This document shows, piece by piece, positions 24,196 to 32,615 of a stretch of 64,000 bases of DNA. Position 1 is the stretch's first letter. Every line of letters begins with the position of its first letter. The stretch comes from Halanaerobium saccharolyticum subsp. saccharolyticum DSM 6643 (GTDB taxonomy: Bacteria > Bacillota > Halanaerobiia > Halanaerobiales > Halanaerobiaceae), in contig NZ_CAUI01000005.1 of the NCBI RefSeq assembly GCF_000350165.1, positions 124,001-188,000 on the forward strand, read 5' to 3'. The notes beneath the pieces were generated by a model. That model was not told the origin of the DNA and did not search any database. It saw only the letters and a list, made by a program, of their open reading frames with translations. The translations under genes were made by a program, and so were the position numbers.

Positions 24196-25831
24196 TGAAA
24201 TCTCAAAAAGTATAGGTTTTAAAGAGATTTGGCAGAGTATTGAGCCTGTTTCTGAGTTAGGAGTAAGAGCAAAGAAAAAATTTGTTCCTTATTTACCCAA
24301 AGAGGAGCAGGAACTTAAAACTGAGCTTGAAAAATTGGGGATATTAATAAATATAATTACTGATAACAACTCAGAAATTCATAAAATTAAAAATTTATTA
24401 ATTGATGTAAAAAATATCTATGGCATAATTAATCAGAGTCGAAGCAAAAAAACTATTTTAGATGATGTTGATATTTTTGAAGTCAAAAACATAATAATTC
24501 AGAGTAATAAAATCAAAGAAATAATTCAGAAATTAAAGCTAAACAATTTATTTGAAAAAACTTTTAAAGAGGTCCCTGATCTGCTATCTTTTCTGAGCCT
24601 AGGCCAGAATAATAGTGAGAGTTTCTATCTTTCAAACCAATATGATGAAGATCTTGAGCTAATCAGAAAAAAACGTCAAAAACTTGAAAAAGAATTAATT
24701 GGAGAAAAGAATGATTTAACTTCAGAAATTGAAAAAAAATGCAACCGCCATTTTTCATTGGATAATAAACTAAGCGTAAGTAAGAATGATCAGGATGTCA
24801 TTGAGTATTTAAAAGGATCAGATAAAGTATCATTGATGAGTGAAAACTTTGCTGTATTAACTTTTAAATTAATTGAGACTGAAACGATTTCTGAATTAAA
24901 AAGTAAGATTACTGAAGTAAAAAAAGAAGAAGAGATTAAGAAAAAACTTGTTAGAAAAAAAATAACCAATGAAATCCAAAAACATTCTCTAAGTCTATTA
25001 GAAAATCTTGATAATATAGCTTACTTAGATTTTATGATAGCCAGAGCTGAATTTTCTATAGAAAATTCAGCTGTTAAACCTAAAATAACTTCTGAAAAGT
25101 TGATAAAGATTAAAAATGGGAGACATTTAGTAATTGAAAATGAATTAAATAAAAAAGGTACAGAATTTACTCCAATTGACCTTAAATTCAAAGAAGGTTC
25201 AACATTAATTACAGGGCCTAATATGGGGGGGAAAACCGTTAGCTTAAAGCTAATTGCACTTTTAACAGTGATGGCTCAATACGCTCTTTTTGTGCCTGCA
25301 GATAATTTTGAATTTAATCTCCGCAATTATATATATTTTAGTTTAACTTCAGATGATATTAAAAGTGGTTTAAGTAATTTTGGTACAGAGATTAGAAATT
25401 TAAAATATGTTGTTGCTGCAGGGAATGATAAGGGATTAATTTTAATTGATGAGATTGCACATGGTACTAATCCTGCTGAGGGTTATGCAATTGCCTATGG
25501 AATAATTAAAAAACTGGACACGATGAATTCAATTTCAGTTATTACTACTCATTATCAGAGGTTGGCCAATAAATTGGAGATTACACATTTTCAGGTCAAA
25601 GGATTAGATAAAGATCTCTTAGATAAATATCATAATCATATTAGAGAAAAGGGAATAGATATTTTAAATAAATGTATGGATTATCGACTTGAGAGGGTAA
25701 AAAGTAAAAGAGATTTTCCTCAGGATGCAATTTGCATTGCAGGTTTGTTAGGCTTTGATCAAGAAATTTTAGTAACAGCAAAAAATATTATGAATAGTGA
25801 TTCAACTGGAGGGATTGAAAATAATGGTTAA
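24179..25831 (+). CDS. kamC: KamC, MutS-like ATPase of the aminomutase operon
   Basis: The 550-aa protein has the ATPase core of MutS proteins: Walker A TGPNMGGKT near residues 345-353, Walker B GLILIDEIAHGTNP and the late motif VITTHYQRLA. It lacks the mismatch-recognition domain of MutS and the Smr nuclease of MutS2; the front is helical and charged, like the lever/core helices. In lysine and ornithine aminomutase operons such MutS-like proteins are thought to reactivate the B12 enzyme rather than repair DNA. TTG 24179 is 9 nt after AGGAG; the TTG at 24170 touches that site. Overlaps kamB by 17 nt and kamD by 8 nt. Confidence 0.82.
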   Translation: MKFLNDEISKSIGFKEIWQSIEPVSELGVRAKKKFVPYLPKEEQELKTELEKLGILINIITDNNSEIHKIKNLLIDVKNIYGIINQSRSKKTILDDVDIFEVKNIIIQSNKIKEIIQKLKLNNLFEKTFKEVPDLLSFLSLGQNNSESFYLSNQYDEDLELIRKKRQKLEKELIGEKNDLTSEIEKKCNRHFSLDNKLSVSKNDQDVIEYLKGSDKVSLMSENFAVLTFKLIETETISELKSKITEVKKEEEIKKKLVRKKITNEIQKHSLSLLENLDNIAYLDFMIARAEFSIENSAVKPKITSEKLIKIKNGRHLVIENELNKKGTEFTPIDLKFKEGSTLITGPNMGGKTVSLKLIALLTVMAQYALFVPADNFEFNLRNYIYFSLTSDDIKSGLSNFGTEIRNLKYVVAAGNDKGLILIDEIAHGTNPAEGYAIAYGIIKKLDTMNSISVITTHYQRLANKLEITHFQVKGLDKDLLDKYHNHIREKGIDILNKCMDYRLERVKSKRDFPQDAICIAGLLGFDQEILVTAKNIMNSDSTGGIENNG

Positions 25832-27386
25832 GAAGATGTTAGATCTTGATAAAAATAAGATTGATAAAGCAAGAGAAGCTGCTCATGAAATTACTATGGA
25901 TATCCAGAAAGAAATCGACTTAAATACTACAACCAGTGTTGAAAGAACTGTTGCCAGATTTTTTGGGATCGATGGTGTTAATGCTGAAGAAATTCCACTG
26001 GCAAATGTTTTAGTAGATCAATTAAAACAAGAGGGAGAATTAAATCGCGGTTTAGCTTTCTGGTTAGGAAATGCTATGGCCTATCACGATCTAGATGCAC
26101 AGGAAGTAGCCGAAGAGGTTACAAAAGGCAGTTTTAAGCTGACTGAAATACCACTTCAGGATGAAAAGGAAGTAAAAGAATTAATTGATGTTAAAGCAAA
26201 AGAAATGATTGATTTAATTAAAAAGAATCGTCAGGATAGAGAAGACTATATTGGTAGACTTGGTGAGGGCGAAAGCCCGCAAAAATACGTTATAGTTGCA
26301 ACAGGAAATATCTATGAAGATATTGAACAGGCTAAATCAGCTGCAAGACAGGGAGCAGATATTGTTGCAGTTATTAGAACAACAGGACAGAGTCTTCTTG
26401 ATTATGTTCCCTATGGTCCAACCAAAGAAGGTTTTGGCGGTACATATGCTACTCAAGAAAACTTTAAAATTATGAGAGAAGCCTTAGATGAAGTTGGAGA
26501 AGAGGTTGGAAGATATATAAAATTAGTTAATTACTGTTCCGGACTCTGCATGCCAGAGATAGCTGCTATGGGGGCTATTGAAAGACTTGATATGATGTTA
26601 AATGATGCGATGTACGGTATTCTTTTTAGAGATATTAATATGAACCGTACCTTTATTGATCAGTATTTTTCTCGGATGATTAATGCATTTGCAGGTGTAA
26701 TTATTAATACAGGTGAAGATAATTATTTAACAACAGCTGATGCTTTTGAGCAGGCACATACTGTTTTAGCTTCAGATTTCATTAATGAACAGATGGGACT
26801 TCAGGCAGGATTAAGTGAAGAACAATTAGGTTTAGGTCATGCTTTTGAAATGAATCCAGATATCGAAAATGGATTCTTATATGAAATTGCTCAGGCTCAA
26901 ATGATCCGCCAGATTTTCCCTAACTCACCTTTAAAATATATGCCTCCAACAAAGTATATGACTGGAGATATTTTCAAAGGACACTTACAGGATGCGTTAT
27001 TTAACTTAGCTTCTGTAATGACAGGCCAGGGAATTCAGCTTTTAGGTATGTTAACTGAGGCTATTCATACTCCTTTCTTAAGTGAAAGAGCACTGGCATT
27101 GGAAAATGCTGAATATGTAATGAATAATGCCCGTGATTTAGGTTCTGAGATCGAATTTAAAGAAGATGGAATTATTCAAACAAGAGCTCAAACTGTTTTA
27201 GAAGAAGTTGTAGAAATGCTTGAAGATGTAAATAATAAAGGCCTAAAAACTGCAATTGCAGATGGTGATTTTGCTGATGTTAAAAGACCGATCGATGGTG
27301 GTAAAGGTGCTGATGGTGTAATTAAGAAAAGCAAAGATTACTATAATCCTTTCTTAGAAATGATGCGGAATGAATTAAGTAAATAA
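25824..27386 (+). CDS. kamD: Lysine 5,6-aminomutase alpha subunit
   Basis: The 520-aa protein is the large subunit of the adenosylcobalamin- and PLP-dependent lysine 5,6-aminomutase, which moves the terminal amino group of beta-lysine (or D-lysine) from C6 to C5. It matches the family in length (about 516-520) and in conserved parts such as IRTTGQSLLDYVPYGPT near residues 187-204, NYCSGLCMPEIAAMGA near 236-251 and PPTKYMTGDIFKG near 376-388. The fold is a TIM barrel that holds both cofactors with the beta subunit. ATG 25824 follows GGAGGG by 9 nt and overlaps kamC by 8 nt. kamE follows after 24 nt. Confidence 0.95.
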   Translation: MVKKMLDLDKNKIDKAREAAHEITMDIQKEIDLNTTTSVERTVARFFGIDGVNAEEIPLANVLVDQLKQEGELNRGLAFWLGNAMAYHDLDAQEVAEEVTKGSFKLTEIPLQDEKEVKELIDVKAKEMIDLIKKNRQDREDYIGRLGEGESPQKYVIVATGNIYEDIEQAKSAARQGADIVAVIRTTGQSLLDYVPYGPTKEGFGGTYATQENFKIMREALDEVGEEVGRYIKLVNYCSGLCMPEIAAMGAIERLDMMLNDAMYGILFRDINMNRTFIDQYFSRMINAFAGVIINTGEDNYLTTADAFEQAHTVLASDFINEQMGLQAGLSEEQLGLGHAFEMNPDIENGFLYEIAQAQMIRQIFPNSPLKYMPPTKYMTGDIFKGHLQDALFNLASVMTGQGIQLLGMLTEAIHTPFLSERALALENAEYVMNNARDLGSEIEFKEDGIIQTRAQTVLEEVVEMLEDVNNKGLKTAIADGDFADVKRPIDGGKGADGVIKKSKDYYNPFLEMMRNELSK

Positions 27387-27410
27387 TTATGATATAAAGA
27401 GGTGTTATAA

Positions 27411-28148
27411 ATGGAACTGGATATGAAAAAAATTAAGCCTTACGGTGATACTTTAAATGATGGAAAAGTTCAGATGAGTTTTACCCTTCCCATTCCTGCA
27501 AGTGATGAAGCAAAAGAAGCAGCAAAAAGATTAGCAGAAAAAATGGGAATGACTGATGTAGAGATTCCTCACATGAAAGATTTACACAACTTCTCTTACT
27601 TTGTGATTTATGGAAGTCTTGAGCACACTGTAAATGTTGAGGAAATTGATATTCCAAAGGTAAATGAAGAGGTAATGGATTATTACGAGATTAATGATTT
27701 TATTGAAGAAAATATCGGCAGAAACATTGTTGTAGTTGGGGCTTGTACTGGTACAGATGCTCATACAGTAGGACTTGATGCAATAATGAATATGAAAGGT
27801 TATGCTGGGGAATATGGATTAGAAAGATATCCTAAAATAGATGCTTATAATTTAGGTAGTCAGGTTCCAAATGAAGAGCTGATTGCAAAGGCAATAGAAT
27901 TAGATGCAGATGCAATTTTGGTTTCACAGGTTGTTACACAAAAAAATGTTCATATTAAAAACATGACCGAACTAATTGAATTAATTGAAGCAGAAAACTT
28001 AAGAGATAAAATGATCATTGCTGCTGGTGGGCCGCGTATTGATCATGAACTTGCCACAGAATTAGGTTTTGATGCTGGTTTTGGTCAGGGATCTTTATCA
28101 CCAGATGTAGCAACTTTTTTAGCTAAAAGAATAGCAAAAAGTGTTTAG
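27411..28148 (+). CDS. kamE: Lysine 5,6-aminomutase beta subunit
   Basis: The 245-aa protein is the small, cobalamin-binding subunit. It has the B12 base-off motif DAHTVG at residues 116-121 (Asp116, His118, Gly121), and Lys129 follows His118 by 11 residues, the same spacing as between the cobalt-binding His133 and PLP-binding Lys144 in the Clostridium sticklandii enzyme. The typical Rossmann-like end GGPRIDHELATELGFDAGFG near residues 206-225 is present. Together with KamD it makes 3,5-diaminohexanoate from beta-lysine. The B12 adenosyltransferase at 49090 could supply its cofactor. A 135-nt gap with no clear signal follows. Confidence 0.95.
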   Translation: MELDMKKIKPYGDTLNDGKVQMSFTLPIPASDEAKEAAKRLAEKMGMTDVEIPHMKDLHNFSYFVIYGSLEHTVNVEEIDIPKVNEEVMDYYEINDFIEENIGRNIVVVGACTGTDAHTVGLDAIMNMKGYAGEYGLERYPKIDAYNLGSQVPNEELIAKAIELDADAILVSQVVTQKNVHIKNMTELIELIEAENLRDKMIIAAGGPRIDHELATELGFDAGFGQGSLSPDVATFLAKRIAKSV

Positions 28149-28283
28149 TAACAAAGGGGGTGATTGAGGAAGAATCATTAGTGCTTCAGAAATAATAATT
28201 AAATAAGATTATCAGAGAGAATACGAGTACCTAAGAACAAATGATATGTTTAAATTACAAACAAAAACACTAGGAGGATTAAA

Positions 28284-29738
28284 ATGTCTGAAAGTAAACT
28301 TGATAATGTAAATCAGAAGAAAGTACCGAGCTTTTCAAGTGTCATATTTGTATTTTTATATTTAATTATTTCAATGGGGATTTCAGTATTGTGGCTTGAT
28401 ATTCCAATACATATAACTCTAGTATCAGCTGCGATTGTTGCAACTATAGTAGCAATGTCTCAAGGTTATACCTGGGATGAAATTCAGGATGCAATTTTAC
28501 ATGGATGTAGTATAGCAATGCTGCCTATGCTAATCTTGATGATTATTGGTGCAATTATTGGTGCCTGGATCTCTGCAGGAACAATCCAGACAATTATTTA
28601 TTATGGTCTGCAGTTGATTAGTCCAAGATGGTTCCTGGTTGCAGCAGCACTAATGTGTTCAATAACCTCTTTAGCTACAGGAAGTGCCTGGACAACTTCT
28701 GGTACAATTGGTGTTGCTTTAATGGGAATTGGAGCTGGTCTTGGAGTTCCTGCTGGAATGACAGCTGGTGCAGTTGTTTCTGGTTCTTACTTTGGTGATA
28801 AAATGTCACCTCTATCTGACTCTACAAACCTGGCAGCAGCAGTAGCAGAAGCAGATCTATTTGATCATATAAAGCATATGGTTTATACAGTTGGACCTGG
28901 TTTATTACTCTCGCTTATTGCTTATGCTGTTTTAGGAGCTCAGTTTGGTGGAAGTACAATCGATCCAGTTCAAATGTCAGTGATTAATGAAACTCTCACA
29001 GGTTTAGAACAGAACTTTAACTTAAGCTTGTGGTTATTAATTCCACCAGTTGCAGTAATTATTATGGCTGCAAAGAAAGTTCCAGCTCTAGCATCACTAA
29101 TTATTTCAGCACTTATGGGTGCAGTATTTGCTTTGATTTTCCAAGGTGCTTCAATTCACGAAGTAACTCAGGCTATGAACTGGGGCTTTGTTTCAGAAAC
29201 AGGTATTGAATCTGTAGATTCTCTCTTAAGTCGTGGTGGAATGCAGAGCATGATGTGGACAGTTTCTCTTGGATTTATAGCTTTATCTTTTGGTGGTATT
29301 TTAGAAAAGACATATATGCTGGAAGTTATCTTAAATAAAATTCAGCCAGCAATCAAAAACACTGGAAGTCTTGTTATTACAACTTTGCTTGGAAGTTTAG
29401 CTACAAACTTCTCAATGGCAAGTCAGTATATGGCTATTATTATTCCGGGTAGAATGCTTGCTCCTGCCTATAAGAGATTAAACTTAAAAACTAAAAACTT
29501 ATCTAGAGCTCTTGAGGATGGGGGAACAGTTTTCGCTCCCTTAGTACCATGGAGTTTATCAGGTGCTTTTTCAGCTGGGGTTTTAGGTGTTGCGACATTA
29601 GACTATGTTCCTTATGCATTTCTTTGTTTCTTTGTTCCTATTATTTCTGCAATTTATGGAATGACCGGATTTACTATGGAAACAGAGGATAAAGAAATTA
29701 CAGAAGATAGAGATGTCAAAAAAACAGTTAGCAAATAA
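28284..29738 (+). CDS. NhaC-family transporter, probable lysine uptake or exchange
   Basis: The 484-aa protein is an NhaC-type Na+/H+ antiporter-fold carrier with about eleven membrane segments. The signature core is GSYFGDKMSPLSDSTNLAAA near residues 168-187, with SLATGSAWTTSGTIG near 128-142 and a second half ending ALEDGGTVFAPLVPWS near 408-423. Position inside the lysine fermentation operon suggests it imports lysine with sodium or exchanges it for a product; classical NhaC swaps Na+ for H+, which also suits a salt-loving cell. The upstream gap (28149-28283) has only a small TGATT/AATCA hairpin. AGGAGG precedes ATG 28284. Confidence 0.8.
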   Translation: MSESKLDNVNQKKVPSFSSVIFVFLYLIISMGISVLWLDIPIHITLVSAAIVATIVAMSQGYTWDEIQDAILHGCSIAMLPMLILMIIGAIIGAWISAGTIQTIIYYGLQLISPRWFLVAAALMCSITSLATGSAWTTSGTIGVALMGIGAGLGVPAGMTAGAVVSGSYFGDKMSPLSDSTNLAAAVAEADLFDHIKHMVYTVGPGLLLSLIAYAVLGAQFGGSTIDPVQMSVINETLTGLEQNFNLSLWLLIPPVAVIIMAAKKVPALASLIISALMGAVFALIFQGASIHEVTQAMNWGFVSETGIESVDSLLSRGGMQSMMWTVSLGFIALSFGGILEKTYMLEVILNKIQPAIKNTGSLVITTLLGSLATNFSMASQYMAIIIPGRMLAPAYKRLNLKTKNLSRALEDGGTVFAPLVPWSLSGAFSAGVLGVATLDYVPYAFLCFFVPIISAIYGMTGFTMETEDKEITEDRDVKKTVSK

Positions 29739-29781
29739 TTATTAGAAAATAAATAATAATCTAATAATAAAACAAAAAAAG

Positions 29782-29880
29782 AGTCAGCAGAATAAATATA
29801 ATTATAAATAAGATAAAAATATTAATTGACTTAGAAATCAAAAAAATATTTTTAAGCATAGTTATTTTGCTGACTTTTAA
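29782..29880 (+). other. Structured intergenic element between the transporter and kal
   Basis: AGTCAGCA (29782-29789) pairs with TGCTGACT (29868-29875) and encloses a second stem AAAAATATT/AATATTTTT (29815-29823 with 29845-29853). TTTTAATTT follows the outer stem, so the whole could act as an inefficient terminator or leader structure for the kal-kce unit. It fills most of the 208-nt gap; no open frame is seen. Confidence 0.4.
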
Positions 29881-29946
29881 TTTAATAATCTTGAAATTAT
29901 AATTAATACTTTATTAAAATATATAACTTTAAAAAGGAGAATGAAA

Positions 29947-30336
29947 ATGAGTAAAGCAATGATCAGAATGAGAATGAGTTCAGCTGATGCACACTATGGT
30001 GGTGGGTTAGTTGACGGAGCTAAAATGTTAGAATTATTTGGTGATGTTGCTACTGAACTATTAATTCGTCAGGATGGTGATGAAGGTTTATTTGTTTCAT
30101 ACACTAATGTAGAATTTACTGCTCCTGTTTTTGAAGGAGATTATATAGAAGCAGTTGGAGAAATAGTTAAAGTCGGTAATAGTTCCAGAAAAATGGAATT
30201 TGAAGCTAGAAAAGTTATTACTTCACCAGACAATAAAGAACTAGCTGATTCAGCCAGAGATGTTTTAGATGAGCCTGTTGTTGTAGCAAAAGCAAAAGGT
30301 GTCTGTGTTGTTCCAAAAGATAAACAAAGAAATTAG
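29947..30336 (+). CDS. kal: 3-aminobutyryl-CoA ammonia-lyase
   Basis: The 129-aa hot-dog-fold protein matches Kal, which removes ammonia from L-3-aminobutyryl-CoA to give crotonyl-CoA. Family features are the N-terminal [19 protein letters not shown] (about residues 7-25), the long helix [16 protein letters not shown] and the strand [18 protein letters not shown] near 47-64. The start ATG 29947 is 7 nt after GGAG; ATG 29941 is only 1 nt away from it and is unlikely. It lies 10 nt before kce, the enzyme that makes its substrate. Confidence 0.93.
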   Translation: MSKAMIRMRMSSADAHYGGGLVDGAKMLELFGDVATELLIRQDGDEGLFVSYTNVEFTAPVFEGDYIEAVGEIVKVGNSSRKMEFEARKVITSPDNKELADSARDVLDEPVVVAKAKGVCVVPKDKQRN

Positions 30337-30346
30337 GGGGTAAAAA

Positions 30347-31159
30347 GTGGATAAATTAATTATTACTGCAGCTTTAACAGGAGCAGAAGTTACTAAAGAA
30401 ATTCAGCCCAATCTACCAATAACAGCTGAAGAAATTGCTGTTGAGGCAGAAAAAGCATATGAGGCAGGAGCAGCTATAGTACATGTTCACGCTAGAGAAG
30501 ATAATGGCTCTCCAACTCAGGATATTGAATATTATAAATCTATAAAAGAAGAAATTGGAAAAAGATGCCCTGTAATTTTTCAACCCTCCACTGGAGGAGC
30601 AACCTGGCATACAGCAGAAGAAAGATTACAGCCAGTTGATTTAAAACCTGAAATGGCAACTTTAAGTACAGGAACCTGTAACTTTGGTGATGATGTTTTT
30701 ATGAATTCCAAAGAGTATATTGTTAAATTTGCCAAAAAAATGAAAGAAAATAGAGTGAAACCAGAAATTGAAGTTTTTGAACCTGGGATGATTGCTAATG
30801 CTGAATATTTAATAAAAAATGATTTAGTGTCAACACCACTTCATTTTGATTTTGTACTTGGAGTTCCCGGAGCAATGCCTGCTTCAGCAAAAAATTTAGT
30901 TTTTATGGTTGGAAGTATTCCTGCAGGATCTACCTGGACTGTAGCTGGAATTGGCAGACATGAAACTCCTCTGGCTATGATGGGAATTGCTATGGGAGGA
31001 CACGTTAGAGTTGGCTTTGAAGATAATATCTATTATAAAAAAGGTGAAATTGCAAAAAGTAATGCTCAATTAGTTGAGAGAGTTGCAAGAATGGCAAATG
31101 AATTAGGAAGAGAAGTTGCCACACCAGATGAAGCAAGAGAAATTTTAAATCTTAAATAA
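30347..31159 (+). CDS. kce: 3-keto-5-aminohexanoate cleavage enzyme
   Basis: The 270-aa protein is Kce of the BKACE (DUF849) family. It uses Zn2+ to convert 5-amino-3-oxohexanoate plus acetyl-CoA into L-3-aminobutyryl-CoA and acetoacetate. The zinc ligands are visible: His46 and His48 in VHVHAR and Glu225 in VGFEDN. The family segment GVPGAMPASAKNL near residues 168-180 is also present. GTG 30347 follows AGGGGGT. Its place between kal and the CoA-transferase pair matches the pathway order, so the substrate assignment within the BKACE family is well supported. Confidence 0.94.
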   Translation: MDKLIITAALTGAEVTKEIQPNLPITAEEIAVEAEKAYEAGAAIVHVHAREDNGSPTQDIEYYKSIKEEIGKRCPVIFQPSTGGATWHTAEERLQPVDLKPEMATLSTGTCNFGDDVFMNSKEYIVKFAKKMKENRVKPEIEVFEPGMIANAEYLIKNDLVSTPLHFDFVLGVPGAMPASAKNLVFMVGSIPAGSTWTVAGIGRHETPLAMMGIAMGGHVRVGFEDNIYYKKGEIAKSNAQLVERVARMANELGREVATPDEAREILNLK

Positions 31160-31183
31160 TTTAATGTTGAAAGGAGCTTTGAA

Positions 31184-31837
31184 ATGAGTAAAATTATTTC
31201 ATTAGAAAAAGCAGCTGCAAAAGTTGAATCTGGAAGTAGAGTTATGATTGGAGGCTTTTTAGCTTGTGGTACTCCAGAAAAAATTGTAGATAAATTAATT
31301 GATAACGGAGTTGAGAATTTAACAATTATTGCTAATGATACATCTTTCCCAGATAGGGGACTCGGAAAGTTAGTTTCTAATAATTGTGCGAAAAAAGTAA
31401 TCGCAAGTCATATTGGTACAAATCCTGATACTGGGGAAAAAATGAATGATGGCAGTATGGAGGTTGAATTAGTTCCCCAGGGAACCCTTGCAGAAAGAGT
31501 AAGAATAGGGGGAGCAGGTCTTGGTGGATTCTTGACACCAACTGGTGTAGGAACCGTAGTTGAAGAAGGTAAAGACGTAATAGAAAGCAATGGGGAAAAA
31601 TATTTATTAGAACTTCCAATCAAAGGAGATGTAGCACTGGTTAAAGCCTGGAAAGCTGACAAAAAAGGTAATCTGATTTACAGAAAAAGTGCCAGAAATT
31701 TTAATCCTTTAATTGCTAAGGCTTGTGATACTGTGATTGTAGAAGCAGAAGAAATTGTAGAAGTTGGAGAAATTGATCCTGATCATGTAATGACTTCTTC
31801 AATTTTTGTAGATTACATCGTAAGAGGTGATAATTAA
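31184..31837 (+). CDS. atoD: Butyryl-CoA:acetoacetate CoA-transferase subunit A
   Basis: The 217-aa protein is the alpha subunit of a class I CoA-transferase. The glycine-rich CoA-binding segments are SRVMIGGFLACGTPEKIVD near residues 18-36 and GLGGFLTPTGVGT near 112-124. With the beta subunit that follows one base later, it transfers CoA from butyryl-CoA to the acetoacetate released by Kce, which frees butyrate as the final product. Naming varies (atoD, ctfA). Start ATG 31184 follows GAAAGGAG. Confidence 0.9.
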   Translation: MSKIISLEKAAAKVESGSRVMIGGFLACGTPEKIVDKLIDNGVENLTIIANDTSFPDRGLGKLVSNNCAKKVIASHIGTNPDTGEKMNDGSMEVELVPQGTLAERVRIGGAGLGGFLTPTGVGTVVEEGKDVIESNGEKYLLELPIKGDVALVKAWKADKKGNLIYRKSARNFNPLIAKACDTVIVEAEEIVEVGEIDPDHVMTSSIFVDYIVRGDN

Positions 31838-31838
31838 A

Positions 31839-32501
31839 ATGGATGTTAAAGAAAAGAAAGAAATTATAGTTAAAAGAATAGCTAAAAGTTTAGAAGATGG
31901 TGATGTTGTTAATTTAGGGATAGGGATGCCAACTTTAGTTGCTAACCATATTTCAGATGAAATAGATATAATGCTGCAGTCAGAAAATGGATTTCTCGGT
32001 TTGGGGCCAAAACCTGAAGCAGGTAAAGAAGATAAAGACTTAACTAATGCTGGGGGAGAAGCAGTCAGTGTAAAAGATGGTGCTATGTTTTTTGATAGTG
32101 CAGAATCTTTTACAATTATCAGAGGCGGCCATGTTGATAAAACAATTTTAGGAGCACTTCAAGTAGATGCTAAGGGTAACTTAGCTAACTGGATGATACC
32201 TAATAAAATTGTTCCCGGTATGGGAGGGGCAATGGATCTTGTGGTAGGTGCAAAAGAAGTAATTATTGCTACACTTCAGACTACAAAACGAGGGAATTCA
32301 AAAATTTTAGCAGAGTGCACTCTTCCACTAACAGCAAAAAAAGAGGTTGATTATATAGTTACAGAAATGGGTTATTATAAGATTGAGGATGAAAAATTAA
32401 TCCTAAAAGAAATAAATCCTGATTTTACTATTGAAGAAATAAAAGAAGCAACAGATGCAGAATTAATTGTAGCAAAAGATTTAAAGGAAATGATTTATTA
32501 A
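31839..32501 (+). CDS. atoA: Butyryl-CoA:acetoacetate CoA-transferase subunit B
   Basis: The 220-aa beta subunit carries the catalytic glutamate in LQSENGFLGLG near residues 47-57, which forms the thioester with CoA, and the family motifs VNLGIGMPTLVANH near 24-37 and VPGMGGAMDLVVGA near 127-140. It pairs with the alpha subunit just upstream, as in Fusobacterium and Clostridium lysine clusters. ATG 31839 follows AAGAGGTG; an in-frame ATG at 31827 would lie inside the alpha subunit gene. A 114-nt gap with a weak hairpin (32530-32554) separates it from kamA. Confidence 0.92.
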   Translation: MDVKEKKEIIVKRIAKSLEDGDVVNLGIGMPTLVANHISDEIDIMLQSENGFLGLGPKPEAGKEDKDLTNAGGEAVSVKDGAMFFDSAESFTIIRGGHVDKTILGALQVDAKGNLANWMIPNKIVPGMGGAMDLVVGAKEVIIATLQTTKRGNSKILAECTLPLTAKKEVDYIVTEMGYYKIEDEKLILKEINPDFTIEEIKEATDAELIVAKDLKEMIY

Positions 32502-32615
32502 AATCAATCTTTATGATAGCTAAAATATTAAATACAAGAAAACAATCTGTATTTATCTGAAACAATAATTAATTTCCTAAAACTATAAATCTATAATCAA
32601 AGGAGATATTATTAA

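Noticed and set aside
24179-25831. Reading the MutS-like gene as a DNA mismatch repair protein
   Set aside because: It lacks the mismatch-recognition and Smr domains and is embedded in and overlapping with the aminomutase genes, so a reactivase role fits better.
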